Origin: Larus michahellis
Taxonomy: Eukaryota > Chordata > Aves > Charadriiformes > Laridae
Direction: 5' to 3'
DNA: 64,000 nucleotides
NCBI RefSeq assembly: GCF_964199755.1
Contig: NC_133898.1
Location: 29,887,985-29,951,984, forward strand
The notes below the pieces were generated by a model. That model had not been told where the DNA came from and made no database searches. It saw nothing but the letters and a program-made list of their open reading frames with translations. Positions 21,801 through 36,500 of the stretch are shown here, one piece after another (position 1 is the first letter of the stretch; the number at the start of each line of letters is the position of its first letter). The position numbers were made by a program, and so were the translations under genes.

Positions 21801-24800
21801 AAAGCCACGTAGACTGAAGGAGTACGGAAGTTCTTGTTCTTATGAAAAAATCCATACGCCAGCGTGAACACACCTTACATGAAAATAATAGTATGTCAGT
21901 TGCACTTCACACTTTTAAAATTCTAAGCAATGATGTACACAAGAGGTTTTAAAGTAACTTTAAACAGGACCTTATGATGCATACATCTTGAGTAATTCTT
22001 GACTTTAAAATACGGTATTACAGAATTATTTTTACACGTATGCAGATTAAGTCATGTGTAGATCAACTATAGGTAGCTATTTGGATGTTTTGTGGTAGAG
22101 AAGTGACATAGCAAGCAGTATAGAATATAAAACTGGAATGGGTCACATTGAATTAATCTTCAGTGTTTAACTAAAATTCATAAAGGATTTAGTTAAATCC
22201 TTAAATTCACTCATTCTCAACAGGTAAGAATTAGAACGTTGCTGTTTATAGTAGAAAAAAAAATGTGTTGCTAGAATATGATCTGAAGTTTTCTAGTCTA
22301 ACTATCATGTAAATATCTAAATATACTTAGTGGCTCAAAAAAATTTACATTAAATAAACTGCATAGTCAAAAATCATTTGACTGAGATGCAATGTGTTTA
22401 GTGAATAGCCAATTTAAGATCAATATGAACAACCACCAAGGCAATTGTTTAATGAGGACAGCAGTTCTGCTTTATAGGAATGCTCTTCTGAGAGCTAGCG
22501 GTATACAGAATTTCCATTAGTTTCCCGTGTTAAAGTGGGAAACTTCCCTTCATAGCTGCACATCTATATTCACTGCCGCCTTTATGAATCTTAGTTTACC
22601 TCTTGGCTGCATGCACTGGGAGGTCCTACTGGCATACGCGGAATGTAACTATGCCTTGGAAAAATAGGATTTCTGGATTTTTGTTTGTTCCCTGTGCTGA
22701 ATGTGCAGCGCCTGTTCTTTCACTGCTCTGAACGCTGAGCAGACATTGCGCTCAAATATTAATTCTGCATAGATGACTCTTCCTCCTTGGTCAGCAGGAC
22801 TGAACGTGGAAGGGCTCTGTACGGTTCTGCATTTTCATTTTCAGTTACTATTGAAATGTCCATCTCTTTTACCTGATAATGTGAATTTTTCACAGGAAAT
22901 CAGGCAATTCTGTTCTGTTTGATGTTACCAGTTTAGAATTTAAACATTTTTCTTAATGTAACTCCATCTACATTATTCATAATTATAAAGTATATTTAAT
23001 TAATCAAGTACATTTCAAAATACATACAGAACTGTTCCAGTAACACATCCTGTGTGCCTATACTAATCTATAACCTTATCTCTTCCGCCAAGTTTTTCAC
23101 AAAGTAATGTCAAACTCACTATTTTTTGCATAACAAGTTATTTGGGTTTTTTTAATGCATAAAATATTGCTAGCATTGCTTTAATGTATATATGGAAGTG
23201 ACTCTCCGTATGACAGTGGGAGTGCTGTTGTTAGAATAGGATCAGACGCTCTGTTCTGTATGGTAGATACAATACCTGTATTTAAGATAGGTTGGGTACA
23301 AATTCCAGATTCTAACCTCTACATTTCAATGTACATATGTGTTAGTATACCTTGGTATAGAAACCACTGTATTCATATACATTCCTTACCAAGCTGGTGT
23401 CCTAGATGAACACAATCATACAGTTTGATAACAAGTAATTTATTTTATGCATATGTATGAATACATATAAAAATACCATTAATGTCTAACTATAGCTTAC
23501 TACTATTCCAATGGATTTTATATTTTTAACTTTTTTATTGGTTGTAAATTAGATTAATTTGTCCAGTTTAATATTTTCTGTATGACTTTCTAATCAAGAA
23601 TTCTGTCATGCAGAAAAAGAAACCAAAGAAAGTTATTAAAACCTATCTAACGCAGATGGAATATTTAGACTTCCTTCTAGTGGATGCTGCCGCATGTTGT
23701 CACATGCAGATTAAACCTTTTTACAACTGATTGATTATTAGAATTTCAGAGCATATTACAAAACCAACAGTCATTTACCATAAATCTTTAGTTTCCAATC
23801 TCATGTTCTTGTAAGACTGTTTGGAAAGAAACCAAGTATTGGGATTTTGTGTGACTCACTCTGGTGGGTGGTTCTTAATGTCTGAAGAATATGCATTCTG
23901 CGGTCCTTGGAAAGTACACTGTTGATTTTATAGGAGGTATTTGAATTGCTTAATGTATTACCAAACACTTGATTAGTAAATAATGCTTTACCTAAGTAAA
24001 TTTTGCTTACAGAGAAATTCCATGCTGGATACATATACCACAGACTTAAAAGTAAATGAGAACATGTTTTGGTTTTCTCAAATCTGTGATCTGAATGACA
24101 GCACAGGAGGGAGTTATGCTATACCAGAAGCTCTTGGTAAAATCCGAAACCTCCACAAAATACGTCTAGTTTCATGTTTTGTTACGTACTCTGTATGTAA
24201 ACAAGGCTCATCCATGCTTGCAAATCTTTTAGAAAGATGTTACTATTATTACTGATGTGGATATCTAGAAAATGCGTGCTAACTAATCTATACAAACAGG
24301 CAGAATACCTATTCCCGGTGTTGAAATAGTACAGAGTTAGTGAAATTGCGTAATTTTGTGGCAAGACCAGCAAAAAAGTAATTATTCAGAGGCAGCATTG
24401 TGAATTATTTTGGTTGGTTTTGAGCAGTAAGCTTGGTGAAGTTAATTTTGTTTTGTGAGGCAGAAAGTCTGTTTTTGGAATGAGATATATGTTTGATTTT
24501 GTAAACTTGTTCACAGTATTTCATCATTCTTATACCATGTGTTCTAAACTAAACAGTCTAGATTCCAGATGAATGTTGATGGCTACAGTACAAACATCTG
24601 TTTTATCATCCTTTAGTACTGGTGAGTTATTTCCTCTATTCAACTCTAAGTTTCTATGGAAAAATTACCCATCTATGAATTAATTGGGTCCCATTATCCC
24701 CAGTTACTCCTGCTTCAGCACAGTACTTCACAATCTAAGATTCAATGTGGGTATTATTTTAAACCAGACCTTGCTCTGTTAATACCCTTTAAAGTTGCTA

Positions 24801-27800
24801 CGGCTCTTTACAGAAATGTTTTAGGTTTTTCATAGGTGAATTTACATACTAAATATGTTCTTATAACCTAATTTAACCTTTTTTAAAATTTGCTGGTTTT
24901 TTGCTTTATCTGGGTTATTCCTTCTCCTCCCATAATCCTATATATTTGAAAGTTAGCTGTAGAAACCTTTGCTAAACTTCTCATAGTGTGACTGTCTTCA
25001 TGAAAGTTACATCTCATATTTAGTTACTTACTTCATTGGGATTACTTGCTTAAATGCTCTGCTATAGCAGGGTTTAAGTATTTAATTCTTTACCACACTT
25101 AAGTATTGCATCACATATATAAGATTAAAAAAGCCAGTGACCAGTCTGGATAGGAACCCAGTTTCTGTATTAATCTGATGAGAACTGTGAGTAAATGGTA
25201 GTTCTCTCAGACAAGTTAATTTTCCCTCCCTGCTTCATTTCTGGTGTGAGCCTTTGAGAGTTTGGATTTTTCTGAAAGGAGCTGAAAACCAGGGTTGTTC
25301 TCTGAAGTACACAAAGGCAGGATCAAAGTCTGTAAATAAAAGTTCTGCATAGAATCAAATACAAGAGTTGTATTAGAATATTTGTTGGAGTTTTGGATTA
25401 CAGTTGTGAGATTTAATTCACTCTATCAAATAAGAAACAAATTACAGTCTCCATCATGCAAGGATTTGTCATCCTTATATAAGCAGTTTCAGGTCTTTCT
25501 CTAAGTCCATATCCCGTGGGTTTTATCACACTTTTTGTTTTCTGCCCTGAGTATATATCAGGAAGGTTATTGTTATACAGGCTTTCCAAAAGGTTTCCTT
25601 GTTGCAGTAAGCTTGCTGACAGGCCCCTGACAAAATTCAGAAAATGTATTCAGCCGTATTTATTAATTCAAAAGAATTATATCAGTGATACTGGCAGAGA
25701 AAAGTAAAGTCTAGCACTCAAGACGTTAACATTTCTCTGACTACAGCACCTTAATTTTTAATGAAGCCATACTATTTATTCCAAAACTTCAAGGAATGTC
25801 CTTAGTATCGTTTTGGGATTTCTAACTGATTGTGATTATATATGAAAAATGTAGTTTCTGTTAAGTTTAAGTTTATTTGATTTTACTTCATCTTAGCCTC
25901 CTGGAGCATTTCTAGGTGGTGAAGCAAAGAAAGTCAGAAGTCCACAGTTAGAACAGGAAAACAGGGGTTTGTGGTTCGGAGGGAAGCAATAATGAAAGGC
26001 AAGGGAAGTTATAGTTGGTGAAATGAATGGAATTATGATTGGTGAAATGAGGACTCTGGTAGGATTTTTTTGTTGTCAGAAAACACGATTTTTCAAATGC
26101 AAAACTTTCTCTTAGAATGAAAAGAATTCTCATCGTCTTGTTGAGAAGCAGATGAGCTGCTCCATTTTATCTCAGTTTTCCAGCCAAGCAAGCAAGAGCC
26201 TGAGGGAAGCATGGAGATATACTGTTATTTCATTTACTAAAATGCAGCTTTTATTTATTTTCGAGGCCTCCCTGTGCAGGAAGCTCCTAGATCTGAAGAT
26301 CGACATTCCCTGCTTTGCATGTCCCAAACGGAAAAATATTCCACACACGAAGTCTTGTAACATCTTGCAGTAAGACATTTGAAGCCAATTTACACATTGC
26401 TCCATGTGCAGGGTTTCATTTTGCCACCATACTGTGGAAAGAACATTGCCAGAACTATAAACTCTGTTTCGATCAGGATGGCACTTAGAAATACATCCAG
26501 CTGCTTGCAGTTTAGACAAGAATTGTGGAGCTATATACCTTGTGAATGAGTATTTTTGGTGGTCTATTTTTTTCCTTTTTTTTTTTTCTTCCTAACACAA
26601 ATGGCTTTATACAGACTGGTTTACCAGTAAGAGCCAGTTACATCAGATATGTTTCATATGTCATATTATTGTCTGCTATTGTAAATGATCCACTTCTGAC
26701 TTCTTGGGTGAAACGAATAGCATTGTTGAAAAATGTAAACTGCCTTTGGCTTCATTGTAATAGGCTTGTATAACTGTGATCATAATGACACCTACAGTTT
26801 ATTATTAATCTCCAGCAATTTGAACAAGGAATTCTGAGGCTTGGTAAATTGCAAAATTAAAATATGCTTTTCTTGGTTCTTCTAGATGTAAACAGTTTGT
26901 CTTTCACACATCTAACACTTCTTAATGATGGCTTATTAGTTATATGGAGTTTAAAAGTCACAGCATCATATAATTCCTTCCTTTTTCAACATTTCACAGT
27001 ATGGTACTAATATAGAGACTATTGATGGAAATCTTATAGTAAATTAACAGTACAATTATTCCTTAATGTATGTGTTTTCAGGAGTTAAAAAGAATAAATA
27101 ACAGTCTGTCAGCCTCATGCTTAAAATAGGTGCATGGTCCATGTGATTAACTGATATGGCTGTCACAGTTTTTAGCACTGTGCTTTGATTTTTATCACAT
27201 TTAGTGAGTCAGGGTCATTAGCTTCAATAAAAACTTGGATTAGAAACATCTACTGACCACGTCTGCGTTCTAGGAATTGGTATTAAAAATTCAGTATTTG
27301 GGATTCACGCCTCTAGGAAGGTGTAGTGGAATGCTGTGATACAGAGGTGTCTTTTGGAAAGAAGCCATTTGTGGTCAGTAAGGATTCTTTTCAAGATTAT
27401 TAACCTCTGTATCCTTAAATTATATTTATAGAGCTGCCTAAATTATTTCTGGAGTTTCAGTTGGAATATATTCCCCAACCAAAACAATTGTGTAACACAG
27501 CTGTTACCTTTTGCCCCATAGATGCCTACCTTTCAGTTATAGATTAAGTAATCTCTGGGTAACTTCTAAGGCAGTTGCACTGGTTAAAATTATTCACGTG
27601 CATGTGTTTGAATTATTAACATTATTATTACTGCATTTTGTCAAGGCACAGGATTGTCATCCAGAAAGTCTATTTGGTGGCTTACAGTCTTGCCTAAGGC
27701 ATATTAGCTTGACAACTGTTTTGTTGGAACTTGGAGTGTATTTCTTGTATTCACCTGTTGTTGGTAAAATGTTTAATTCTGTAATGTAAATGCAATGGTA

Positions 27801-30800
27801 GGGTATAAATGCATGGTTTTCTGTTATAAATATTTAAATTTTCATCTTTCTTGCAGGTTAAGTGCAACTGAAGATATATAATAGTTTTCTCTTGACAGTG
27901 CTCATATATTTTATTCCTCTTTCATCAGTCTCGGTTTCTGCATCAGAATGGCATGTTCACATTTGAAAAGTTTTTCTCCAGACTTGCATCTTTTCTCAGA
28001 ATACTTGTATCTTACCCGAAACTAGCATGTGAGCACTTCAGTTTCCTAAAGCTCAAATTATCTTTTTAAGAGCAAATTCCAAATTCTGAACCACTGGAGT
28101 TTGTGTAGTAAATGTCACACTGACATTTTGTACTGCCCGTAATGAGATGAACCTACAACTTAGAGCATTAGCTAAATCTAGCTGTCCTGGAAGTCTTTTT
28201 GTGGGACTTTTTTAATGCAGGATAAGAAGTCAGTCTTAGTTTTGGTACTCTACGTAGGCTGCCTGTCCTTTCACAGTTATACGGATAGTGGACGGCTGTG
28301 CTGAGTTTGCCATGGGAGCGGCCATGGACGGTGTTTCTAGGAGGTGTAACATCTGTGGGACTGGAAGACGTTTACCATGTTGCCTGAGGCACTAGTGAGG
28401 TGGTTGCATTACGCCAGTGTGTGCTCGGTGTGTCACTTTTCCATATCCCTGATCAAAACTTGGTAATCTAGCCAGAATCATTTTTAAGCTGCATAAGTAA
28501 TGACATTTCTGCAGTGTGCGTTTTTAAGTTCCCTTCTAATGGAGAGTTGTTTTGTCCTTTGCTAGGCCTTCTTATTTTAATGGTTGCAGAGGTTAATGGG
28601 ATGTCTTGTGTTCAGAGTTTAATGCTACCTTTATATGTCTGCAGAAAATAGCTTAGTGATACAATCCTTATACTTGTGAGCCTGAGGATCCCTGGAAGTA
28701 TAGGTCCGTTGCAGTATATTAAAACTCTTCTTCACTCAGAGCCGCTAAAATTTTAACTTTTATGTTTGCATGCAAATAATAATGCACTGTTAGAGTAGCA
28801 CAATTTCCAACTTCTCCCCCGCCCCCCCCAACAAGCCTTGTTATGATGTCCTGTTGAGCTGAAAATTAGAACCTATGTCCCCCTCTTGGGCTCTGTTCTG
28901 GCAGTGCTTAGAGCTTCTTTCTCATACTGTCTGCTCTTTACTTGCAATTGTTACTCAGTTCCTTTAAATCATGGCACTGAGAGGCCAGCAATCCAGATAC
29001 TGGAGATCCTGCTTCATTTCTCCCATAAAGAAATCTGATTTGGCAGTTTTCTGTTCTTTGACTGTAACTTCTTAATTTTATGTATTTTGGCTTTCTGTAA
29101 AATACTTCATATGATGTAAATAAAGATGTATCATCTCAGAATTAAAAGTCACATGTTTAATTGCAAATGACTTGAGCTTACTGCATTTTGGTGTCATTCT
29201 GTGATGTCCTCACCCAAAAAACAGCACATGATTATTTGTAAGCTTGCCATATCTAGGAGGAAATTTGATAAGGCTTTCAGAATCTGCATTGTAAGGCCAG
29301 TAATTGCCGTGATCCAATAAGGGAGCCCTCTGTGGTGGCATCACTCGAGAGAGTAAGCGTGGTGTGACTGCTGCTGGCTTCTCGGATCACGCTGTCTAAT
29401 GAAAGATTAATGAGGAGGTGATGCTTTGTAACAAACATCTAATACTGCCACCAGGTCACAAGTTTGATTTGAACCAATCAATATAATTCATTCTCCTAAA
29501 GGTAGCTAATGATAGCACGCTTATGAGAAATGAAATGGTCTGCAATCTAAGACAGCCTGCTTGTTCTTACTGCGTCAGCTTTAAAGAAACAGTATTCATT
29601 TTATAAAGTCATCTAAACCTTGGGAAGAAAGAAGAGTTTAAATTCTGAAGGAAAATGTTAAGAAAACTTTTTAAAAAAAAAATCAAGAAAACTGAACTAA
29701 AAGGAATCATTATATTAAAAATAAATTAGAACTAAAACTCATTGAAACATAAAGGGGAGAAAGGGAAAAAAAAAATCTTATAGTCTCAGAATTAATAAGA
29801 TCTGTAAGAGAAAAGAGAGTTTGATTTGACCTTGGGGTTTAAGGATCAGATGTACATTAATGTCTGTGTTCTTAATCCTAGGAGTGACTCACTTGCCTAT
29901 GAAAGACAGGGGTCAAGTCCCCACCTATGTCATATTGACCCATCTGAGGAGAGAGGGACAGAAATCGGAGCATTATTCTTCTCCTCTTGTACTAACAGAG
30001 GGCTAGATGAGTTTCTGATGTAACCTAGATGACTTTTTTTTTTTAATTATACCAGCTATATTAATTCCAGAAAGCAAGTATAGGATGCAGAGGGGAGGGT
30101 ATATATTCAGGTATTTCCCTCAGAGATAATCCTGTGAGAGACTGAACAATCTGAGAATTAAGAGGGCAGAATGAGGAAACACAAAGGCAAGATTTTCTTC
30201 TGAACTTCTTGCTAAAACCTTTGAGCTAGATTTTTGCATTCTTGTTTCTGTCTGAGTAATATTGTGCTGTGAAAGTGTTGGCAGTGAGTTGCTGTAGCTA
30301 CATATGGAATAAGATACTGTAAAATATGAATAATGGAACTTGATTTTTGAGCTCTTTATTATGAGACTTCAGTTTTCCAACCTGCAGAGCAGGAAATCCC
30401 TACTTTTCTCTTTAAAAAAAAAAAGTTCCAATTCTCTCATGAAAGATTCTGATTTTCATAGCAAAATAGTATTGCTGTCCTCTAGGCATATGTAGGACCA
30501 TACTGACCTGGCTTCAGTTACTTCTTAGGTACAAAACGATATTTTAAAAAATCATGACAATTTATTTCCTAAATGAAATTAGTATTTGCTTAATATTTAC
30601 GATACTTTCCTGTGTGGTACTTTCTTTCCGTCTAGATAGGTAATACCATAAACTTTGTAAATGTTAGCATTATTTTCATTAACAGTGTTACATTCCTAAT
30701 ACCTGGAACAAATTGAAATTGTCTCATCAAAAATATCAATGAATCATCTAAATATCAATACCAGATCTAGAAAAGACATTAGAAGCCAGGAGAATTTTCA

Positions 30801-31265
30801 TGCTAACATAATTTTCCAGGAGCCCAGGTGCACCAAAACACTCCCTTGCAGTGAGTAAGCAGTCTATTTGGTGAGTAAGCCACTTCTAAAGCACTGAATA
30901 GTAATTCTAATAGCAATTTCAGACTCATGTTTCGCTACTTTTACACAGTTGTATGAAAGATTTATAGTCTTTAGATGACATTTCTTAATGTTTAGCTTTC
31001 TAGTTTTCATTGTACAGTAGGGGTGAAAACAAATTAATCACCCCAAGCTGCAATTTGAGGATCTTTGCTTCAGTCACTGAAGCAGTATCTTTTTTATTCG
31101 ATTTCTTCCCCTCCATATCGATTGCTGTTGTTTCTTGGATTAACTTGGATTTCTCATCTTTTCTATTTCCGTTTCCTTTATTCTTTTCCAGTAAGTGCTT
31201 TAAAGTTTTAAATGTTTAAATAGAACCTCTTTCCCATAAAGCTTGGGATTTGCCAGGATCCCTTC
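18801..31265. other. Intron-like or intergenic DNA, no supported gene
   Basis: This is a long AT-rich stretch without a recognisable gene or repeat family. Open frames such as 26172-26519 (minus, 115 codons) and 27511-27789 (plus, 92 codons) have no recognisable motif and read like chance frames. A short imperfect duplication with a 24 bp period (TTGGTGAAATGA at 26015-26026 and 26039-26050) and scattered poly-T runs are the only structure I noted. Position 24012 has an acceptor-like junction followed by about 80 open codons but no convincing donor. Confidence 0.55.
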
Positions 31266-31267
31266 GT

Positions 31268-31445
31268 AGAAGAGGAGCATGGTCTAATGGTCACCACACA
31301 CCTGGGAGATGGATGTTGCTGTGTTCTTATCCTAGTTGATACACTTTTATGGCCTTAGGCAGGTCTCTCAACTATCTATCAACAGAGCCACGAGGATTAA
31401 TTGAATAGGCAAAGTGCTGTGTAATGCTGAACATTATGCCTGACT
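31268..31445 (+). mobile_element. MIR-like ancient SINE relic
   Basis: The order of conserved MIR (tRNA-derived CORE-SINE) blocks is retained: AGCATGGTCTAATGGT near the start resembles the MIR tRNA-related head; CCTTAGGCAGGTCTCTCAACT corresponds to the core segment; GAGGATTAATTGAAT and AAAGTGCTGTGTAATGCTGA correspond to the 3' region with its 'AAAGCGCTTAGAACAGTGCC' type motif. MIR elements were active early in amniote history, so a bird copy would be highly diverged, as seen here. The box-by-box resemblance is from memory of the consensus; an alignment would settle it. Confidence 0.6.
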
Positions 31446-32739
31446 TTAAGAATACTGTACATTTCCTGCCAGCCTTGGAAACAAAGTCTGTGATGTTAGT
31501 GGAGAAAATTGTGTTTTTTCAGTGATCTTGCCTGAAAGATGACAATAAGATTCCTGATTCCAGCAATATGAATTCATAATTGCACAGACTTTCTTTTCAT
31601 GATGAAATCACTCTGTCATTTCTGTTTCTCCTTGGTAACTGGTATTTCTGCTAATATTTCCTGTAACTCTTGGAGAATAACAGTTTATCTATATTCGTGA
31701 GGATCCATGTTCAAATAAATTTCAGAGTTGTTGCTATCCATAGTCCTGGAACAGAAGATGGAAAGAACAGATATCCAGAAGAAAAATACGTTAAAACTGT
31801 CTAGAGAAACAAAGCAGTACATAATGCTGGTCATTTTGAATTGTAATTATTTACACATGAAGAATATTGTAAAGGAAATATTCAAAGTAGTGAATTTTAT
31901 CAGCTTTTTAATGATTTGATCAGACTTTTCTTTTGTGACAGACATTTTATCTACACCTTTAGCGTTTATCTTATTTTTATTATTGTGTTGCCTGGGAGCT
32001 CAAGTCAGACTTTTCCGTAATTCCTCTATTTTAATTTAAGTTTTCTTGAATATGAGTGACAAGACTTTACATGTAATATGTTTCACTCTGATTAGCACTT
32101 TGTATCCTGTCATTAATACTTCTCCATCTTTCCTGACAAGATCTCACCCAGAATATCTTAGTGTTATCTGTGCCACATCACAGTGGTTGCCCATAGTCAT
32201 CCTCTGATGGACTAATACACCCTCTTCTTTCTCCTCATTTGTTATTTCCAACTTGTCAGAGGAATTTTTACTACTATGTGTATGACCATGCACTTTGTTT
32301 TAACTAATTTCATTCTGTTTCTGTTATTGCAGAGTTACCCATTCTCCTTTGGTGTGGAACACAGTCTTTCTTTGTACTAACAGCTTATCACACACCTAAT
32401 TTCTGTGCCAAGGTCACAAGGAAGAACATTAAGTATGTCCCAAGACAGATACTTGAGGAATTACCCTAACAGTTTCTCTCCAGCCTGATACTTCCAGTTG
32501 TTTTCTCTTTAGCCAGTGCTACAGAAATACGAGGACAATTTTGCTGTTAAGTTTATACATGGATCTTAGATTGTATAAATCATACTGAAGTGTGAAAATG
32601 GATTTCCCGTCAGTGATCAGAGAAGCCTCTAAGAGGTTCCAGACATTCTTCAGGTATTTGCAAAGCAGCTCCACTCAGACCACTGTGCCAGCACTAAAAT
32701 TTCCAAACACCACATTTAAGAAGGCATCCCTGAAATTGT
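31446..32739. other. No supported feature
   Basis: This is AT-rich DNA between the MIR-like relic and the second CR1. Nothing gene-like or repeat-like was recognised. The first part of the plus frame at 32592-32942 lies here, but the rest of that frame is read through antisense CR1 sequence. Confidence 0.5.
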
Positions 32740-33550
32740 TGCTTGCTCTGACTCTGCCCCCAGGGCTGTCCTTTTTTGTCTCATCCTTCTGCCATGCAGT
32801 GCCGAGAAGAGCCTGGCTCCATCTTTTTAGTAACCTCCTCACAGTTACTGAAAAAACTGCCATTAGGTCCTCCCAAAGCCACCTTTTCTCCAGGCTGAAC
32901 AAGCACAGTTCTCTCAGGATCTCCTCACCCAGCCTCTGCTGAAGCCCCCTGTCTTGGTGGCCCTTCCGTGAACTCACTGTGGTTTATCAACATCTTTCTC
33001 ATACTGGGAGGCCCAAACTGGGTGCAGTATTCTCGATGCAGTCGAAAGCATGCTGAGTGAAGGGGGTTAATCACTTCTAATGATCTACTGGCTATGTGCC
33101 TGGTGGTACAGCCCAGGATGTTGTTGTCCTTCTTTGCTGCCAGGGCACACTGCTGGCTCGTGTTGTTGCTGCCAATGTCCTCAGCTCCCCAGCCAGTTGA
33201 TCTCCAGCCTGTACTGTTGCATGGGGTTTTTCCTTCCCAAGTGCAAGACTTTCATTTGTCTTTGTTGAATTTCATAATTTCATATCAGCCCAACCCTCCA
33301 GCCTATCTAGGTCCCTTTGACTGGTGGTCCTGCTCTTGAGCATGGTCAGCTGGTCTGCCCAGTTTGGTGTCACATGGAAACTTGGTGAGAGCACACTTCA
33401 TTGCCTCCTCCTGGTCATTGATAGATGTGAAACAGAACAGGTCCCAGTATAGACCTGTGCAGTACTCCACTGTTTACAAGCCTCCAGACTAAGGACAACA
33501 CATTAACCACTAGCTTCTGAAACCAACTATCCAGACAGTTTTTTACCCAT
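32740..33550 (-). mobile_element. CR1 LINE, antisense, 5'- and 3'-truncated, old copy
   Basis: On the minus strand the sequence follows CR1 ORF2 from the reverse transcriptase core toward its C-terminus. Antisense hallmarks include the stretch around 33340-33370 corresponding to the catalytic F/Y-x-DD region, CAGTATTCTCGATGCAG (33028 on), and CAGTTTTTTACCCA at about 33537-33550. The tail octamers and terminal 3' UTR are missing or unrecognisable. Every frame is broken. The short plus and minus open frames here (33080-33339 and the minus frame at 32675-32977) are remnants or shadows. Boundaries are approximate. Confidence 0.8.
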
Positions 33551-36500
33551 TACAACAATTTATCAATGTCACTTTTTTTTAATAATTCAGTTATTACATT
33601 AAGTAACATTTTATCATAGAAATGCATTTAAGCCGTGTTAGCGAGGGACCAGGGTAGCCCGGAGAAAAGAAAGCTGTGCATAATACTACTGCTTTTAAAT
33701 CTGAACTTCTAAACCTAAATTGATTTCATTTATTATTAGACAATCCTGAGCTAAGAAGTTTCTGAAACTGGCTGTTCAGTGGAATGCAGTGTAGAGGCAC
33801 CCAGGCTGGTGTATTATAATAATTTATAATGATATCATGAATCTAGTGAGGTTCATTAACTCAGATGAAGAGCTGTGTCAACCATGTTACTTCTGAACTC
33901 AGGCTTGCCTGAGAATTGTTATAGTCATATTTGTGTGCTGTTGCTTAGGTATGGTAGACTTAAGCTAGCAGGCACGTTACTATTTTAAGTATCTCTGCAC
34001 CTGTGTCCTGATTTATCTGCAAAGTCAGTAGCCCACCCAGAAATTTGGCTGGTTTATCGGCTATGGGCTGACAATGGGGTTTCTTAGGAACCAGGTAGTT
34101 GAGTCTGAGTCTTTAGTTCATATTTTCCAAGGCAACCTCCTGCTTGTATTTTGCACACGATTTGGCAAATGTAAATTGAGTCATTTTCTAAGCTTGTTAT
34201 CTGATGTCATTCACAAATTAAGCAGATGTTGAAATGACTCCATTTACCTTTATAGTTATTTGCAATTGTAGAAGAAATGGTGAGGCAAGAACCCTTTTAA
34301 AACTAGGTCCTGAACATTTTGGTCTTGCTTTTGCTTTGGTTTAAACTTCTGAAAAACTTGCCACTAATGTCAATGGGAAGGAGGTGGGGTGTGTTTGTAG
34401 AATAAAGTCATTATGTGGGCTGGTAGGGGTGCAATGTGTGTGAATAAAACTGGTTGATCTCACTAAATGTTAAGAAGTTTGCCTGAAATCACTTTCAATA
34501 TCCTTTATTGTTCTCTATACAGTAAAGTATATAATTAGGGAACATGTTATCCAGCAAACTCAGTTTGAAAAATTAATTTTTAAAACATAAAAGGGGCAGT
34601 GACTGAAGTCCTGCCAGGCTCTATCGAATACTCACATGTATTATATTGTAAACATAATACGATTACACTGTATGTTGTCATAATAATTGGCAATGGTATT
34701 GGAGTCAGTCATTGAGTGCTCTGTCCCTGTGGTAATAGATGACAAGGGCTACAACGTTTGTTGGCAGCAAACTTGTTTTCCTTTCTGTTTTTCTTAGTAA
34801 ATTGGTTTCAAAATAGTTTTGTGGATTTTTTTTTTAAACCGACTGTCTTAGGATCCAGATGACTTTATCTCTTTTTAATGAGATTTGGGACATTCTCCTT
34901 AAAAGTGGTGTTTGCTCAGGGCTGTCACAAAGGCTGCATTCTTCAGTTTTCTTAAAGCATGGCACTGTGACAACAGAGACAGGAAAGACTTAGTAGTGAT
35001 CAACAGGGTGGATTAAGTCGGATCCATTACAATCCAGGGCTGAAAGGTAGCACGAGTCAGGAGAGAACATAAAAACCTGAGTCTGGAGGCCAGCAAATAA
35101 TTTTAGATTCCTGGATAGGAACAGCTTATCTGTTAGTTTCCGTAGGCTTGATGCTGTAATCCTAACTCATGCAAGCCATGTCACTGTGTTGCGGAGGGCT
35201 GCCATGTGATGGGAGCTATTTGTTGTGAGTAAGTGTGGCAAAGCTGCTCCCTTTATTTACAAAGGTCCTGAAGGGGCAGACAGGATAGATAACAACTGGG
35301 AAAGAGGAATTTTCCTTCTGAAACCTCAAGACATTTGTTACTGAGTTAGTTGATGGAGTTTTACAGGACAAGACCCTGTTAAAAATTATTTCTTTTAAGA
35401 CCCAGACCATAAGTATGACAGAGCTCTGCAGGATCCTGAAAGACAACTTGTGGTGGCTTGAGACCTTTACAATAGGCATGCATTTCAGTTATGATGGAGT
35501 GAATTTCACCTAATACAAGTTTAACAGCTGAAAAAAGGTTGCCTATACCAGCTTTCCATCTTCCATCAAATTCAGACTGTAAGCCTCGACTACTTAGCCT
35601 CAGATACTTGCGAAATCAGCACCAACATACACCCTATGCATCACCATTGTTTACCTTTACGTATATCCTGCACTTTTTGCCAGTTTGAGCCAGCTCTCGC
35701 TGACTTCACTTGCACATGATATAGCCATATGCTTCCACGCTTCCCAAGCTTCCATGCCTTTTCTTGTACTGTTTATGTGCCTGTCCTGCCTGTCCTTGTG
35801 TCAATCATTTTCTGTCCCATTTCATGTTGTGTACAGCTCTCCATCTCAAAGTCCACTTGTGTCTGTCGTCATTCTCAGCGTTATTCCTTAGTGCCTGATT
35901 CTTTTCCGGTAGTCTTCTTTGCATTACTGGCTGCAGAATATGCCATCTGCATGTATCTCCAGTTCTGCCAGCAGAACAAGAGTTGCAGTATAATCGGTTC
36001 TACAGGAACGTCTTGTTCCTGCAAAGCAGATATAACTTTATTCTGTTTTGCACTGATGTATACACTTTGGCTTGCTTTGACCACGTGGGTATTTGGAATC
36101 TGCCCAGGTAGTTATATAGAAGGGATGGTATTCAGCTGCCACAAGTTGTCTCTACCCGTAGTCAGCATTTAGAAACGCTGTATATTTGCAAGTGAAGAAC
36201 AGCACATTTAGTTAAATCTTCAGAGGGAAATGGAAATTGATAGAGGACTTGCCCAAAGTGATATTTATCATGGCCTCTATCACTCTTTTTCCTCTTGAAA
36301 ATGCTAGCAGATGTGTGACCTCTTACGTGGCATGGTGCAGTATGGGGTAAATCAGCCCAATTCTGAGTCACAGGGAAAAGGGACATCCATTTGAACCACT
36401 AATACAATATCTCAGTTCTTTAGGGATCTTCTATCCAGGGGACGTCCTTCTATAACTGTGTTTAGTTTGTGAGCATCTTTTAAAAATCACCACTCAAAAT

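Noticed and set aside
26172-26519. 115-codon minus-strand open frame
   Set aside because: No motif, a competing plus frame over the same bases, and no splice signals at sensible positions.
32592-32977. Open frames of 116 (plus) and 100 (minus) codons
   Set aside because: Mostly explained as reading through the antisense CR1 at 32740-33550.
35729-36172. 147-codon plus-strand open frame, hydrophobic and Cys-rich
   Set aside because: No recognisable domain, no promoter or splice context, and a minus frame open through part of the same stretch; length is within what 64 kb can give by chance.
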